Assembly: GCA_005883235.1 (NCBI GenBank)
Contig: VAYE01000101.1
Span: forward strand, 1-9,290
Reading direction: 5' to 3'
Origin: Actinomycetota bacterium
GTDB lineage: Bacteria > Actinomycetota > Thermoleophilia > Gaiellales > Gaiellaceae
DNA: 9,290 nucleotides
Position numbers and translations under genes: made by a program. Positions 1-6,217 of the stretch are shown here, piece by piece. Numbering within the stretch: position 1 is the first letter of the stretch; each line of letters opens with the position of its first letter. The notes under the pieces are model-generated. The model was given only the letters and a program-made list of their open reading frames with translations. It did no database searches and was not told where the DNA came from.

Positions 1-45
1 AGCCACCACCGGCCCGTAGCGCGCCGTGAGCCCGCGCACCTCCAA
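1..45 (-). CDS. livF: ABC transporter ATP-binding protein, LivF-like (N-terminal fragment)
   Basis: Only the first 15 or so codons lie in the window; the gene continues beyond the left edge. The minus strand reads (L)EVRGLTARYGPVVA, the usual opening strand and A-loop (aromatic Y before G) of branched-chain amino acid transporter ATPases. It follows the substrate-binding protein gene and lies in the same operon as LivG, so LivF, the second ATPase of the importer, is the natural reading. The start is uncertain. TTG at 45 gives MEVRGLT but lies only 3 bases after the GAGGG of the hairpin. GTG at 39 has 9 bases of spacing from that GAGGG and may be the real start. No Walker motif is visible, so the LivF call rests on the N-terminal pattern and context. 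Confidence 0.66.
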   Translation of the reverse strand, partial: MEVRGLTARYGPVVA

Positions 46-48
46 GAG

Positions 49-77
49 CCCTCGGGGCCCGCCGCGGGCCCCGAGGG
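49..77 (-). promoter_or_regulatory. Strong GC hairpin between livK and livF, overlapping the livF ribosome-binding site
   Basis: The arms CCCTCGGGGCCC (49-60) and GGGCCCCGAGGG (66-77) are perfect 12-base inverted repeats around a 5-base loop. In the minus-strand transcript the hairpin sits 27 bases after the livK stop codon and ends 3 to 9 bases before the candidate livF starts. No run of U follows, so it does not look like a classical intrinsic terminator. The GAGGG that would serve as Shine-Dalgarno for livF is the last part of the 3' arm, so folding would hide it. Likely roles, by inference, are protecting the 3' end of the livK message and lowering livF expression relative to the abundant binding protein. 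Confidence 0.7.
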
Positions 78-104
78 ATGTCGTGTGCGGCCCTGCCCCC
101 ACTC

Positions 105-1316
105 CTACGGGGCCGGGACTCTCGTCGGCACGCTCTTCAGCACCTTGACGAACTTGCCGCCCTTGATCTGGTCGACGACGACGGTGTTCGTCGGGTTGTG
201 CTGGCCGCCGCCCTTGTAGCGGAGGGCGCCGAGCGCTCCGTTCACGGTGAGCCCGGCCGACAAGACGGCCTGGATCTTCTTCGGGTCGGTGCTGCCGGCC
301 TTGATGACGGCGGCCTCGAGCACCTTGATCGTGTCGTAGCCCAGCGCCGGGTAGGTGCCGTCGGGCGAGGCGCCGAACCGCCTCCGGAACTGCGCGTAGA
401 ACCGGGCGGTGGCCGAGCCCTTGTCCGGGTAGCCGAAGGTGCTGAAGCCGTAGCCGTTCACGGCCGAGCCCCCGACCTGGAGATCGACGGCGGTGTCCAT
501 GCCGTCCGAGCCGATGATCGGAATGCTGATCCCCTGCGTCTTCAGCTCGCGCGCCAGGAAGTCGACGAACGGCGAGAAGAGGCCGGTCATGATCGCGTTC
601 GGCTTCGTCTTCAGATTCTTGATCTTCGTCACGATCGCGGCGTAGCTCTCGGGAGTGCCGCCGAAGCCGGTGGCCCCGAAGGGGATCTGGTCGGTGCCGA
701 CGATCGAGATTCCCCGCGAGGGCGCCGCCTTCTTGAAGTACTTCGCCATCAGGTGCACGTACAGGAACGGCGAGTCGAGGACGTACACCTTCTTGTACTT
801 GCGGAGCTTCGCGTAGTTCGCGAGCTGGGCCATCTGCGCGTTCCCGGCCATGCCGACCGGCCAGTAGACGGGGAACTTCGTCGAGACCGTCGGATCGCCG
901 TTGCAGGGGGAGAGGGTGAACTGCTTCTTCCGCTGCGCCACGTTCGCCATCGCCACCTGGTAGTCGGTGTTGCACGGCAGGACGAGCACGCCCACGTGCT
1001 TGCCGATCAGGTCGTTCGCGACCTGCACCGAGACTGCCGGGTCGCTCTTCACGTCCTCGAGGGTGAGGGCGATGTGCACCTTGCCGCCGATCCCGCCCTT
1101 GCCGTTGATCTGCTCGACGGCGAGCTTCGCGCCGTTCGAGATCAGCTTGTCGTGGACGGCCAGGAACCCGGTCAGGTTGTTGCCGTAGCCGACCTTGATC
1201 GTGCCCTTCTTGAGGGCCGTCCCCCCGCTCGTGAAGCCCGTCGCCACCGCGACTGCGAGCGCCGCGACGCCGAGCACGACCGCGGCCTGCGCCGCTCTCC
1301 TGCCGATCCTTCTCAT
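105..1316 (-). CDS. livK: Branched-chain amino acid-type ABC transporter substrate-binding protein
   Basis: This 403-residue extracytoplasmic solute receptor belongs to the periplasmic-binding protein type I family (Leu/Ile/Val- or amide-binding, LivK-like). Residues 1-27 form an export signal with basic n-region MRRIGRR and hydrophobic stretch AAVVLGVAALAVAVATG. The mature part starts with the family pattern GTIKVGYGNNLTG, followed by GAKLAVEQINGKGGIGGKV near 62-80 and a VLVLPCNTDYQVAMANVA segment near 110-125. Length is normal. No lipobox cysteine follows the signal, unusual for a binding protein of a Gram-positive cell. C115 and C138 could form a disulfide. The ATG overlaps the livG stop (ATGA, 1313-1316), so the genes are translationally coupled. 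The ligand cannot be told: members also bind amides, urea, aromatic acids and peptides. Confidence 0.93.
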   Translation of the reverse strand: MRRIGRRAAQAAVVLGVAALAVAVATGFTSGGTALKKGTIKVGYGNNLTGFLAVHDKLISNGAKLAVEQINGKGGIGGKVHIALTLEDVKSDPAVSVQVANDLIGKHVGVLVLPCNTDYQVAMANVAQRKKQFTLSPCNGDPTVSTKFPVYWPVGMAGNAQMAQLANYAKLRKYKKVYVLDSPFLYVHLMAKYFKKAAPSRGISIVGTDQIPFGATGFGGTPESYAAIVTKIKNLKTKPNAIMTGLFSPFVDFLARELKTQGISIPIIGSDGMDTAVDLQVGGSAVNGYGFSTFGYPDKGSATARFYAQFRRRFGASPDGTYPALGYDTIKVLEAAVIKAGSTDPKKIQAVLSAGLTVNGALGALRYKGGGQHNPTNTVVVDQIKGGKFVKVLKSVPTRVPAP

Positions 1317-2068
1317 TCCGCTCCTCCGTTCCTCGCGTTGTCCGTCTCCTCCGTACCGATGTATGCGGCGATCACCGCCGGATCGGTTCGCACCTCGCCG
1401 GGCTCGCCGGCCGCGATCACCTTCCCCTCGTTCAGCACGACGACGCGGTCGCAGATCCGCATGATCAGCCGCAGGTCGTGCTCGACGACGAGGACGCCGC
1501 AGCCGCGCTCGCGACGGATCCGCTCCACCGCCTGCCCGAGCTCGTTCGACTCGCCCTCGTTCATCCCCGCCGCCGGCTCGTCCAGGAGCAGGAAGCGCGG
1601 CGTCGCGGCGAGCGCCCGCGCGATCTCGAGGCGCCGCTGGTCGCCGTACGACAGCGTGCCCGCGTAGCGGTCGGCAAGCCCGTCGATCCCGAGGCGCGCG
1701 AGCGTCTCGACGGCGTGCCGCCGCGAGCTTCCCCGCCGCACCTTCCCTGCTCCGAGGGCGCCGACCTCCACGTTCTGGAGGGCGGTGAGCCAGCCGAACA
1801 GGCGGATGTTCTGGAACGTCCGCACGACGCCCCGCCGCGCGACGGCGTGGCCCCGCTTGGGGATCGGGCGCCCGTCGAGGTCGACCCTTCCGCCGGTCGG
1901 CGGGAACACGCCCGAGAGGCAGTTGAGGAAGGTCGTCTTGCCGGAGCCGTTCGGGCCGATGAGCCCGATGACATCCCCCTCCCGGAGCCGCATGGAGACG
2001 TTCCGCAGGGCGTGCACGCCGCCGAAGTGCTTGCTCACGTCGACCGCCTCGAGGAGCCCGGCGCTCAC
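1313..2068 (-). CDS. livG: Branched-chain amino acid-type ABC transporter ATP-binding protein LivG
   Basis: A 251-residue cytoplasmic ATPase that powers import of the ligand delivered by the neighbouring binding protein. From the chosen start, the Walker A motif GPNGSGKTT lies at 38-46, the Q-loop in VRTFQNIRLF has Q86, and the signature LSYGDQRRLEIARAL is at 139-153. Walker B LLLDEP is at 160-165, the LivG-typical AAGMNEGE follows, and the switch histidine H197 is in VVEHD. The C-terminal GEPGEVRTDPAVIAAYIG is the LivG tail. The frame is open further upstream, but the GTG at 2068 overlaps the ridA stop (GTGA, 2065-2068) and gives the family's usual N-terminus, so it is preferred. Neither livH nor livM lies in the expected place beside it. 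Confidence 0.94.
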   Translation of the reverse strand: MSAGLLEAVDVSKHFGGVHALRNVSMRLREGDVIGLIGPNGSGKTTFLNCLSGVFPPTGGRVDLDGRPIPKRGHAVARRGVVRTFQNIRLFGWLTALQNVEVGALGAGKVRRGSSRRHAVETLARLGIDGLADRYAGTLSYGDQRRLEIARALAATPRFLLLDEPAAGMNEGESNELGQAVERIRRERGCGVLVVEHDLRLIMRICDRVVVLNEGKVIAAGEPGEVRTDPAVIAAYIGTEETDNARNGGAE

Positions 2069-2499
2069 CGGCGCGAGTCTACGCCCACATAGGCGATGCA
2101 GTCGATCTCGACGAGCATGTCCGGCTTGGCCAGTCCGACGATCAGAAGCGTCGACGCGTACGAGCGTTCTTCGAGGAGGCTGGGAGCGTTGCGGCCGAGC
2201 CACCCGTCGCGCGCGGCGTAGAACTCATCCTCCAGATCGCGGTCGGTCAGGTACCAGACGAGCTTCACGACGTCCTCGAGCCGGGCGCCCGCCTCCTCGA
2301 GGCGGGCCTTGATCCGCTCCAGCGCGAGCTCGGTCTGGGCGGCGATCCCCTCGGCCGGCTCGTCGGTGTCGTCGCGGCGCGCCTCGGCGCCGGAGAGGAA
2401 CACGAGGCCGCCCGCGACCGCTCCCTTGCCCCAGACCATCTCCCGACCGGCATGGACGACCTTCCCGAGCCCCCGCTTCCCGCGTGCGCCTTCCGTCAC
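2065..2499 (-). CDS. RidA/YjgF-family protein (Rid subfamily lacking the deaminase arginine)
   Basis: About 144 residues from the GTG at 2499. The Rid fold is recognisable: VVHAGREMVWGKGAVAGGLVFLSGAEA (first strands), then TELALERIKARLEEAGARLEDVVKLVWYLTD, and the C-terminal strand KPDMLVEIDCIAYV. RidA proper removes ammonia from reactive enamines and imines using an arginine in its VARLPK-type motif. Here that segment reads IVGLAKPDMLVEI, with glycine at that place, as in Rid subfamilies not known to have this activity. Start choice is weak: no Shine-Dalgarno is visible, and the GTG sits on the edge of a palindrome (2499-2513). A TTG at 2631 would add 44 unfamily-like residues. Its stop overlaps livG (GTGA). 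A role with imine or enamine intermediates of the cluster is inference. Confidence 0.85.
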   Translation of the reverse strand: MTEGARGKRGLGKVVHAGREMVWGKGAVAGGLVFLSGAEARRDDTDEPAEGIAAQTELALERIKARLEEAGARLEDVVKLVWYLTDRDLEDEFYAARDGWLGRNAPSLLEERSYASTLLIVGLAKPDMLVEIDCIAYVGVDSRR

Positions 2500-2513
2500 G
2501 GTGTCTGACACCG
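2499..2513. repeat. Perfect palindrome CGGTGTC-T-GACACCG (REP-like, copy 1)
   Basis: Seven-base arms surround a single central base. It lies in the gap between the broken homocitrate-synthase-like gene and ridA, immediately before the GTG used as the ridA start. The right part, GTCTGACACCGG, recurs exactly at 2614-2625. Short palindromes of this type recall intergenic REP-like elements of GC-rich soil bacteria. That comparison is from memory and was not searched. An operator role is the alternative. Confidence 0.5.
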
Positions 2514-2605
2514 GGACGTGGCCGCAGCGGACACCGGCGCCGCCGGCGCGATCCCGCCCCACGAGGGCGACGTGCAGCTTCCGTGCGTTTGTCGCCCGCC
2601 TCTGG
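2500..2605. other. Gap between the homocitrate-synthase-like pseudogene and ridA, framed by two related repeats
   Basis: About 106 bases without a convincing gene in an operon whose other junctions mostly overlap by 4 bases. It is open in the ridA frame, but the encoded residues (NARKLHVALVGRDRAGGAGVR) do not resemble a Rid N-terminus. Related repeats lie at 2499-2513 and 2614-2625, so the stretch between them may be inserted material. No terminator or good promoter was found. Confidence 0.4.
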
Positions 2606-3599
2606 TCACGCTGGTCTGACACCGGCAGCAAGCGCCGCGAACTCCTCGTCGCTGACGAGCCGGCGCTCGCGGGCGCCGAGCTCCTTCACCCGCTCGAGGA
2701 GCCGCGACCGCTCGTCCTCCGCGACGTCGAGCCCGAGCTCCTCCAGCTTGATCCGGATCGAGTCGAGCCCGCTCTTCTTCCCGAGCACGATCCCGCGGCT
2801 CGCGCCGACGAGGTCCGAGGAGTACGGCTCGATGGCGGGCGGATCGTGGAACTGGCTCGCGACGGCGCCGCTCTCGCGGGTGAACAGGTTCTCGCCGACG
2901 AGCGGCTTCCACGGCTCCAGCTCGTAGCCGGAGAGCTCCCGTACCCGCCCCGACACCTCTCGGACGCGCTCGAGCCGCAGCTGAGTCTCGATCCCGTAGA
3001 GGCTGCGCAAGGCGAGCGCGACCTCGGCCAGGCTCGCGTTCCCGGCCCGCTCCCCCATCCCGTTGATCGTCCCGTGGATCCAGGTCGCACCGGCCCGAAC
3101 GGCCGCGACTGCCGCAGCCGTGGCGAGGCCGAAGTCGTTGTGACCGTGGAAGTGCACGGGCACGCGCAGCCGTTCGCGCGTTCGGCCGACGAGCTCCGCC
3201 ACGGCTTCCGGGGCCGCGACGCCGAGCGTGTCGACGACGACGACCTCGCGGGCGCCCGCCTCGACCGCCGCGTCGTAGGCCGCGTCGAAGAAGCCCGCAT
3301 CCGCGCGTGTGCCGTCGACACCGCGCCTGCACCGCGCGGGCGAAGCCCCAGACCTCGGCGCGCAGGCCCGCGTCGCGAATCAGCTCGATCGCCCGCCGGT
3401 CCTCCGCGGAGACGCGCGGGAACCCGGCCTCGATCCGCTCGATCCCGAGCTCGTCGAGCGCGCGCGCGATCTCGAGCTTCTGCTCGGGGTCGAGGACGAC
3501 TCCGACGGTTTGCTCGCCGTCCCGAAGCGTCGTGTCGTAGAAGCCGACCTCCGCCTCGAAGCCGTGCGCGTCGTTGATCGAGCCGGTCCAGAAGCTCAT
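2606..3599 (-). pseudogene. Homocitrate synthase/2-isopropylmalate synthase-like (HMGL-like TIM barrel), disrupted by an internal deletion and frame change
   Basis: The N-terminal part, from ATG 3599, reads MSFWTGSINDAHG then VGFYDTTLRDGEQTVGVVLDPEQKLEIA to AEVWGFARAVQA (about residue 92), the start of an acyl-CoA/2-oxoacid Claisen-condensing enzyme. From about 3322 the homology continues in another frame: GVDGTRADAGFFDAAYDAAVEAGAREVVVVDTLG, HFHGHNDFGLATAAAVAAVRAGATWIHGTINGMGERAGN, then GKKSGLDSI, ending at the stop 2606-2608. Metal-ligand motifs (DTTLRDG, HGHND, GERAGN) survive. The roughly 55-70 residues expected between AVQA and GVDGTRAD are missing, and the frame shifts at the same place (about 3315-3330). 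In the first frame translation runs on as arginine-rich nonsense; a separate ATG at 3202 could yield only the C-terminal 198 residues. The ATG overlaps the M24 stop (ATGA, 3596-3599). Real decay or an assembly collapse are both possible. Confidence 0.82.
2614..2625. repeat. Direct repeat GTCTGACACCGG (degenerate REP-like, copy 2)
   Basis: An exact 12-base match to 2503-2514, 111 bases away. The local sequence, GGTCTGACACC, looks like the palindrome of copy 1 with two bases lost. It lies within the last codons of the homocitrate-synthase-like frame (AAGVRPA, stop at 2606), so the C-terminus of that protein appears to be made of repeat sequence. Confidence 0.45.
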
Positions 3600-4753
3600 C
3601 GGAAGTCGTCCGGCCAGGACGAGAGCTTCTGCGCGCCGTCGCTCGTTACGACGTAGTCGTCCTCGAGCCGGAGACCGCCGCCGCCCTCCCAGTAGATCCC
3701 GGGCTCGATCGCCAGCACCATTCCGGCGGCCATCTGCCGCTCGTCGGCCTGGTGGGCGTACGGCGGCTCGTGCGCGCGGGCCCCGACGCCGTGCGCGACC
3801 GGATGCGACGGCTGCCCCGGGTAGCCGCCCTCGGCGATGCGCGCCCGGATGAGCCGATCGAGCTCGCCGAGGCTCGCGCCGTCGCGGCAGAACTCGACAG
3901 CTTCCCCGTAGATCGCGAGCAGAAGCTCGAGGAGCTCGACATAGCGCGCGTCGAGTTCGCCGGGACACATGTTCTTCGTCAGGTCGCTCCAGTAGCCGTC
4001 GGCGCAGACCCAGATCTCGAAGAGGGTCGGCTCCCGCTCCTGGACCGGGCGATCGCCCGTGGCCGTGAACGTGCGGATGCCGGGCCCGGACCAGACGAGC
4101 GCGAACCCGCGGGCCATCTCGACCTGGCTGCGGTACCCGACGCCGAGCGCATGGACCGCCCCCTCCCACATGGCGGCGACCTCCGACTCCTTCATGCCGG
4201 GCCGCAGCCGTTCGTGGACATGCGCAAGGGCGGCGTCGGCGATCTCGTTCGCGAGGCGCATCCGCTCGAGCTCCTGCTCGGTCTTGATCGCGCGGCAGTC
4301 GTTCAGGAGCGGCGTCGCGTCCTCCGCGCCGTCGAAGCCGTCGAAGAAAGCCTTCGTGTACGTCGTCGGCTCACCGACCATCCGGTCGGACGCCTGCGTC
4401 CCGAGCGACAGCTCGAGGCCGACCCGCTCGTAGCCCCGTTCCCGGACGACCTCCTGCGCGCGCTCGAGGGCCCTGGCCGCCGGCGGGCGTGGGTCGGCGG
4501 CGTCGTACCCGAGGACGATCCGGTGATCGGTCGTCCACGAGTTCCGCTCCGCGTCGGCGATCGAGGGTTCCATGACCACGAGGGCCGGGTCGCCCTGGCG
4601 CGGGAAGATCGCGACCTCGTAACCCTTCATCCCCCAGTAGTTCGTGAGGTAGAGGACGTTGTCGGGCGCGCGGACGACCAACGCGTCGAGCTCGTGGTCG
4701 GCAAGCACAGCCCGGACACGATCGAGCTTCGCGTCGTCGCGCGGCCAGGTCAC
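3596..4753 (-). CDS. M24-family metallohydrolase (Xaa-Pro peptidase/creatinase-like)
   Basis: About 385 residues with the two-domain pita-bread layout. The N-terminal creatinase domain (DELDALVVRAPDNVLYLTNYWGMKG) covers roughly the first 150 residues. The catalytic domain starts at RAIKTEQELERMRLANEIAD. Candidate metal-site residues, numbered from GTG 4753, are E246 and D257 in FEIWVCADGYWSDLTKN, H321 in AHGVGARAHEPP, E350 in AIEPGIYW and E364 in LRLEDDY. The first is normally aspartate (D-x10-D pattern), so E246 is unusual. Family members cleave X-Pro peptides or C-N bonds as in creatinase; the substrate is unknown. GTG 4753 is chosen over GTG 4762 because GAAAGG lies 8 bases before it, whereas it abuts the upstream one. 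A gap separates it from the FAH gene, and its stop overlaps the next gene (ATGA). Confidence 0.9.
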   Translation of the reverse strand: MTWPRDDAKLDRVRAVLADHELDALVVRAPDNVLYLTNYWGMKGYEVAIFPRQGDPALVVMEPSIADAERNSWTTDHRIVLGYDAADPRPPAARALERAQEVVRERGYERVGLELSLGTQASDRMVGEPTTYTKAFFDGFDGAEDATPLLNDCRAIKTEQELERMRLANEIADAALAHVHERLRPGMKESEVAAMWEGAVHALGVGYRSQVEMARGFALVWSGPGIRTFTATGDRPVQEREPTLFEIWVCADGYWSDLTKNMCPGELDARYVELLELLLAIYGEAVEFCRDGASLGELDRLIRARIAEGGYPGQPSHPVAHGVGARAHEPPYAHQADERQMAAGMVLAIEPGIYWEGGGGLRLEDDYVVTSDGAQKLSSWPDDFR

Positions 4754-4762
4754 GGCGCGCAC

Positions 4763-4874
4763 CTTTCGGCGCAGAATCGCCCCGGGCGCGCGCGGAAGCG
4801 CGCGCTACCGTGCGCTACGTGCCCCGGGTGGGTGGGGGTTTGGGATGGGACCGCCCCGCGCCCCCGCCGGCGGC
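4763..4874. promoter_or_regulatory. Intergenic region with GC hairpin and short direct repeats, possible internal regulatory site
   Basis: This is the only clear gap in the right half of the minus-strand block. GCGCGCGC at 4786-4793 and 4798-4805 pair as an 8-base stem around GGAA. GCCCCGGG occurs twice (4779-4786 and 4821-4828), and GCGCTAC occurs at 4802-4808 and 4812-4818, 10 bases apart, about one helical turn. No U-run follows the hairpin on the minus strand, so termination is not certain. No convincing -35/-10 pair was found. It could separate two transcription units or hold a regulator site. Confidence 0.42.
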
Positions 4875-5744
4875 TCACCACCGAACCCTCGCGGGCGCCG
4901 GCTCGCCGTGCGCCTCTTGCCACGAGACGACCGGGTTCCGCAGGACGCCGATCCCCTCGATCTCCGCCTCGATCACGTCGCCCGGCCGCAGGTAGAGCGA
5001 CGCCGCGTCCTCGCTGAAGCCCGCCACGCCGCTCACCGTGCCCGTCGAGACGACGTCCCCCGAGCTGTACCCGAGCGGCGAGTAGTGGGCGAGGATCTCC
5101 GGGATCGTCGGCGACATGTTCTTCGTGGACGAGGCCTGGCGCACCTCGCCGTTCACGCGCAGCTCCATCCGCAGGTCATGGGGGTCGCCGAGCTCGTCCG
5201 GGGTCACGATCCACGGGCCGAGCGGGCAGAACGTGTCGATCGCCTTGCAGAACGAGAAGACACCGGAGCGCATCTCTCGCCGCTGGATGTCCCGCGCGGT
5301 GATGTCGTTGAAGATCACGTAGCCGCCGATAGCGTCCGCCGCCTCCTCCGGCCCCCACCACTTGCCGGACTTCGCGATCACCACGGCGAGCTCGAGCTCG
5401 TAGTCGAGCTCCTCGGTCAGATGCTCGGGGTACACGATCGGATCCTCCGGGCCGACGATCGCGTCGACGTTCTGGAAGAACACGATCCACGGCGCGATCT
5501 CGTGCGACCAATCGACCCGCTTCGACTCCGTCTCGTGCTCGCGGAAGTTGCCTGCGGTGTGGAAGAACTTCTTCGGGACGATCGGCGCCTGCAGCCGCAC
5601 GTCCGCCAAAGCCAGCTCACGACCGGTCGCCCGCGGCACCTCACCGCGCTCGAAGTACTCGCGCATCGACGGCACGTCGAGCTCGACCACCTTGTCGCCC
5701 CGCACCTCGCCCACCAACCCGTCGTCGAACGTGACGAGCTTCAC
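4875..5744 (-). CDS. Fumarylacetoacetate hydrolase (FAH) family protein
   Basis: A 289-residue cytoplasmic metal-dependent enzyme of the FAH superfamily, which cleaves C-C bonds of 1,3-dicarbonyl acids or hydrates, decarboxylates or isomerises 2-oxo acids of aromatic catabolism. An N-terminal region of about 55 residues (MKLVTFDDGLVGEVRGDKVVEL) precedes the catalytic domain. The metal triad is visible as E116 and E118 in DYELELAVVI and D147 in FNDITARD. Also typical are KAIDTFCPLGPWIVTPDEL (K167), SSTKNMSPTIPEIL and STGTVSGVAGF, ending in LRPGDVIEAEIEGIGVLRNPV. The GTG start at 5744 overlaps the stop of the upstream gene (GTGA, 5741-5744). Length and motifs suggest an intact gene. The reaction cannot be fixed from sequence, but it fits a degradative operon. 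Confidence 0.93.
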   Translation of the reverse strand: MKLVTFDDGLVGEVRGDKVVELDVPSMREYFERGEVPRATGRELALADVRLQAPIVPKKFFHTAGNFREHETESKRVDWSHEIAPWIVFFQNVDAIVGPEDPIVYPEHLTEELDYELELAVVIAKSGKWWGPEEAADAIGGYVIFNDITARDIQRREMRSGVFSFCKAIDTFCPLGPWIVTPDELGDPHDLRMELRVNGEVRQASSTKNMSPTIPEILAHYSPLGYSSGDVVSTGTVSGVAGFSEDAASLYLRPGDVIEAEIEGIGVLRNPVVSWQEAHGEPAPARVRW

Positions 5745-6217
5745 GCGGCCGCCTCCGCCCGCCGCTTCGCCGCCCGCAGGACGAGCATGCGGATCAGCCC
5801 GCTGAACGGCCGTACCACGAGCCAGTAGCGCGCGAACCTCCGCCGCGCCGTGGGATCCTCGACGTGCACGCGCGTCTCCGTGGAGAGAACGCCCGCCCCT
5901 ACCCGGAAATCGCCGACCGCCTCGGCCGCCGCGCTTCCGTCGTCGCCTCCGCGAACGCGCCAGAACTGGCCGCGGACAGCGAAGACGACTCCCTCGCCGG
6001 GCACGTCCTCAACCACCCGGCCGAGCCCGGCGATCACCTCGAGCACCCGCCCGCGGCGAGGCAGCCCGCGGAGCGCGAAGAGCGCCCGCACCACAGGCAC
6101 GTCCGCGAGGGTCAGCTCCCGAAGCGCCTCGTCCACGCGCTCCGGCGGCGCGGCCACCGAGACGCGGTGGCGTTCCGCGAACTCGTAGCGCGGCAGGAAC
6201 TCGTCGAGCGCCTTCAT
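5741..6217 (-). CDS. Small SRPBCC-like protein of unknown function
   Basis: A 158-residue protein without signal peptide. The N-terminal EFAERHRVSVAAPPERVDEALRELTLADVPVVRALFALRGLP resembles the opening of SRPBCC (START/Bet v1-like) lipid- or ligand-binding proteins, in which the first strand is followed by APPERVW-type helices. VLSTETRVHVEDPTARRRFARYWLVVRPFSGLIRMLVLRAAKRRAE is the usual end of this actinobacterial group. No catalytic residues are recognisable. The ATG overlaps the M20 stop (ATGA, 6214-6217), and its stop overlaps the FAH start (GTGA), so it is a genuine translated member of the operon. It might bind a hydrophobic pathway intermediate, but this is speculation. The family call is moderate; that it is a gene is well supported by coupling and homology-like composition. 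Confidence 0.75.
   Translation of the reverse strand: MKALDEFLPRYEFAERHRVSVAAPPERVDEALRELTLADVPVVRALFALRGLPRRGRVLEVIAGLGRVVEDVPGEGVVFAVRGQFWRVRGGDDGSAAAEAVGDFRVGAGVLSTETRVHVEDPTARRRFARYWLVVRPFSGLIRMLVLRAAKRRAEAAA

Noticed and set aside
78..1667. Plus-strand open frame (529 codons) opposite livK/livG
   Set aside because: Low-complexity antisense translation. The minus strand has Walker motifs, a signal peptide and coupled starts.
2287..2307. Inverted repeat GCCCGCCTC/GAGGCGGGC with a 3-base loop inside ridA
   Set aside because: It arises from the repeated residues ARLEEAGARLE in an alpha helix of the Rid fold. There is no gene boundary, so it is probably not a regulatory hairpin.
2496..4169. 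Long minus-strand open frame (557 codons) spanning M24, synthase and ridA regions
   Set aside because: Only the part from 3599 to about 3324 shows homology (synthase N-terminus). The rest is a GC-driven shadow of M24 and of the synthase's second frame.
4659..5828. Plus-strand open frame (389 codons) opposite the FAH gene
   Set aside because: Antisense shadow with His/Arg/Asp-rich composition. The FAH metal triad and family motifs lie on the minus strand.
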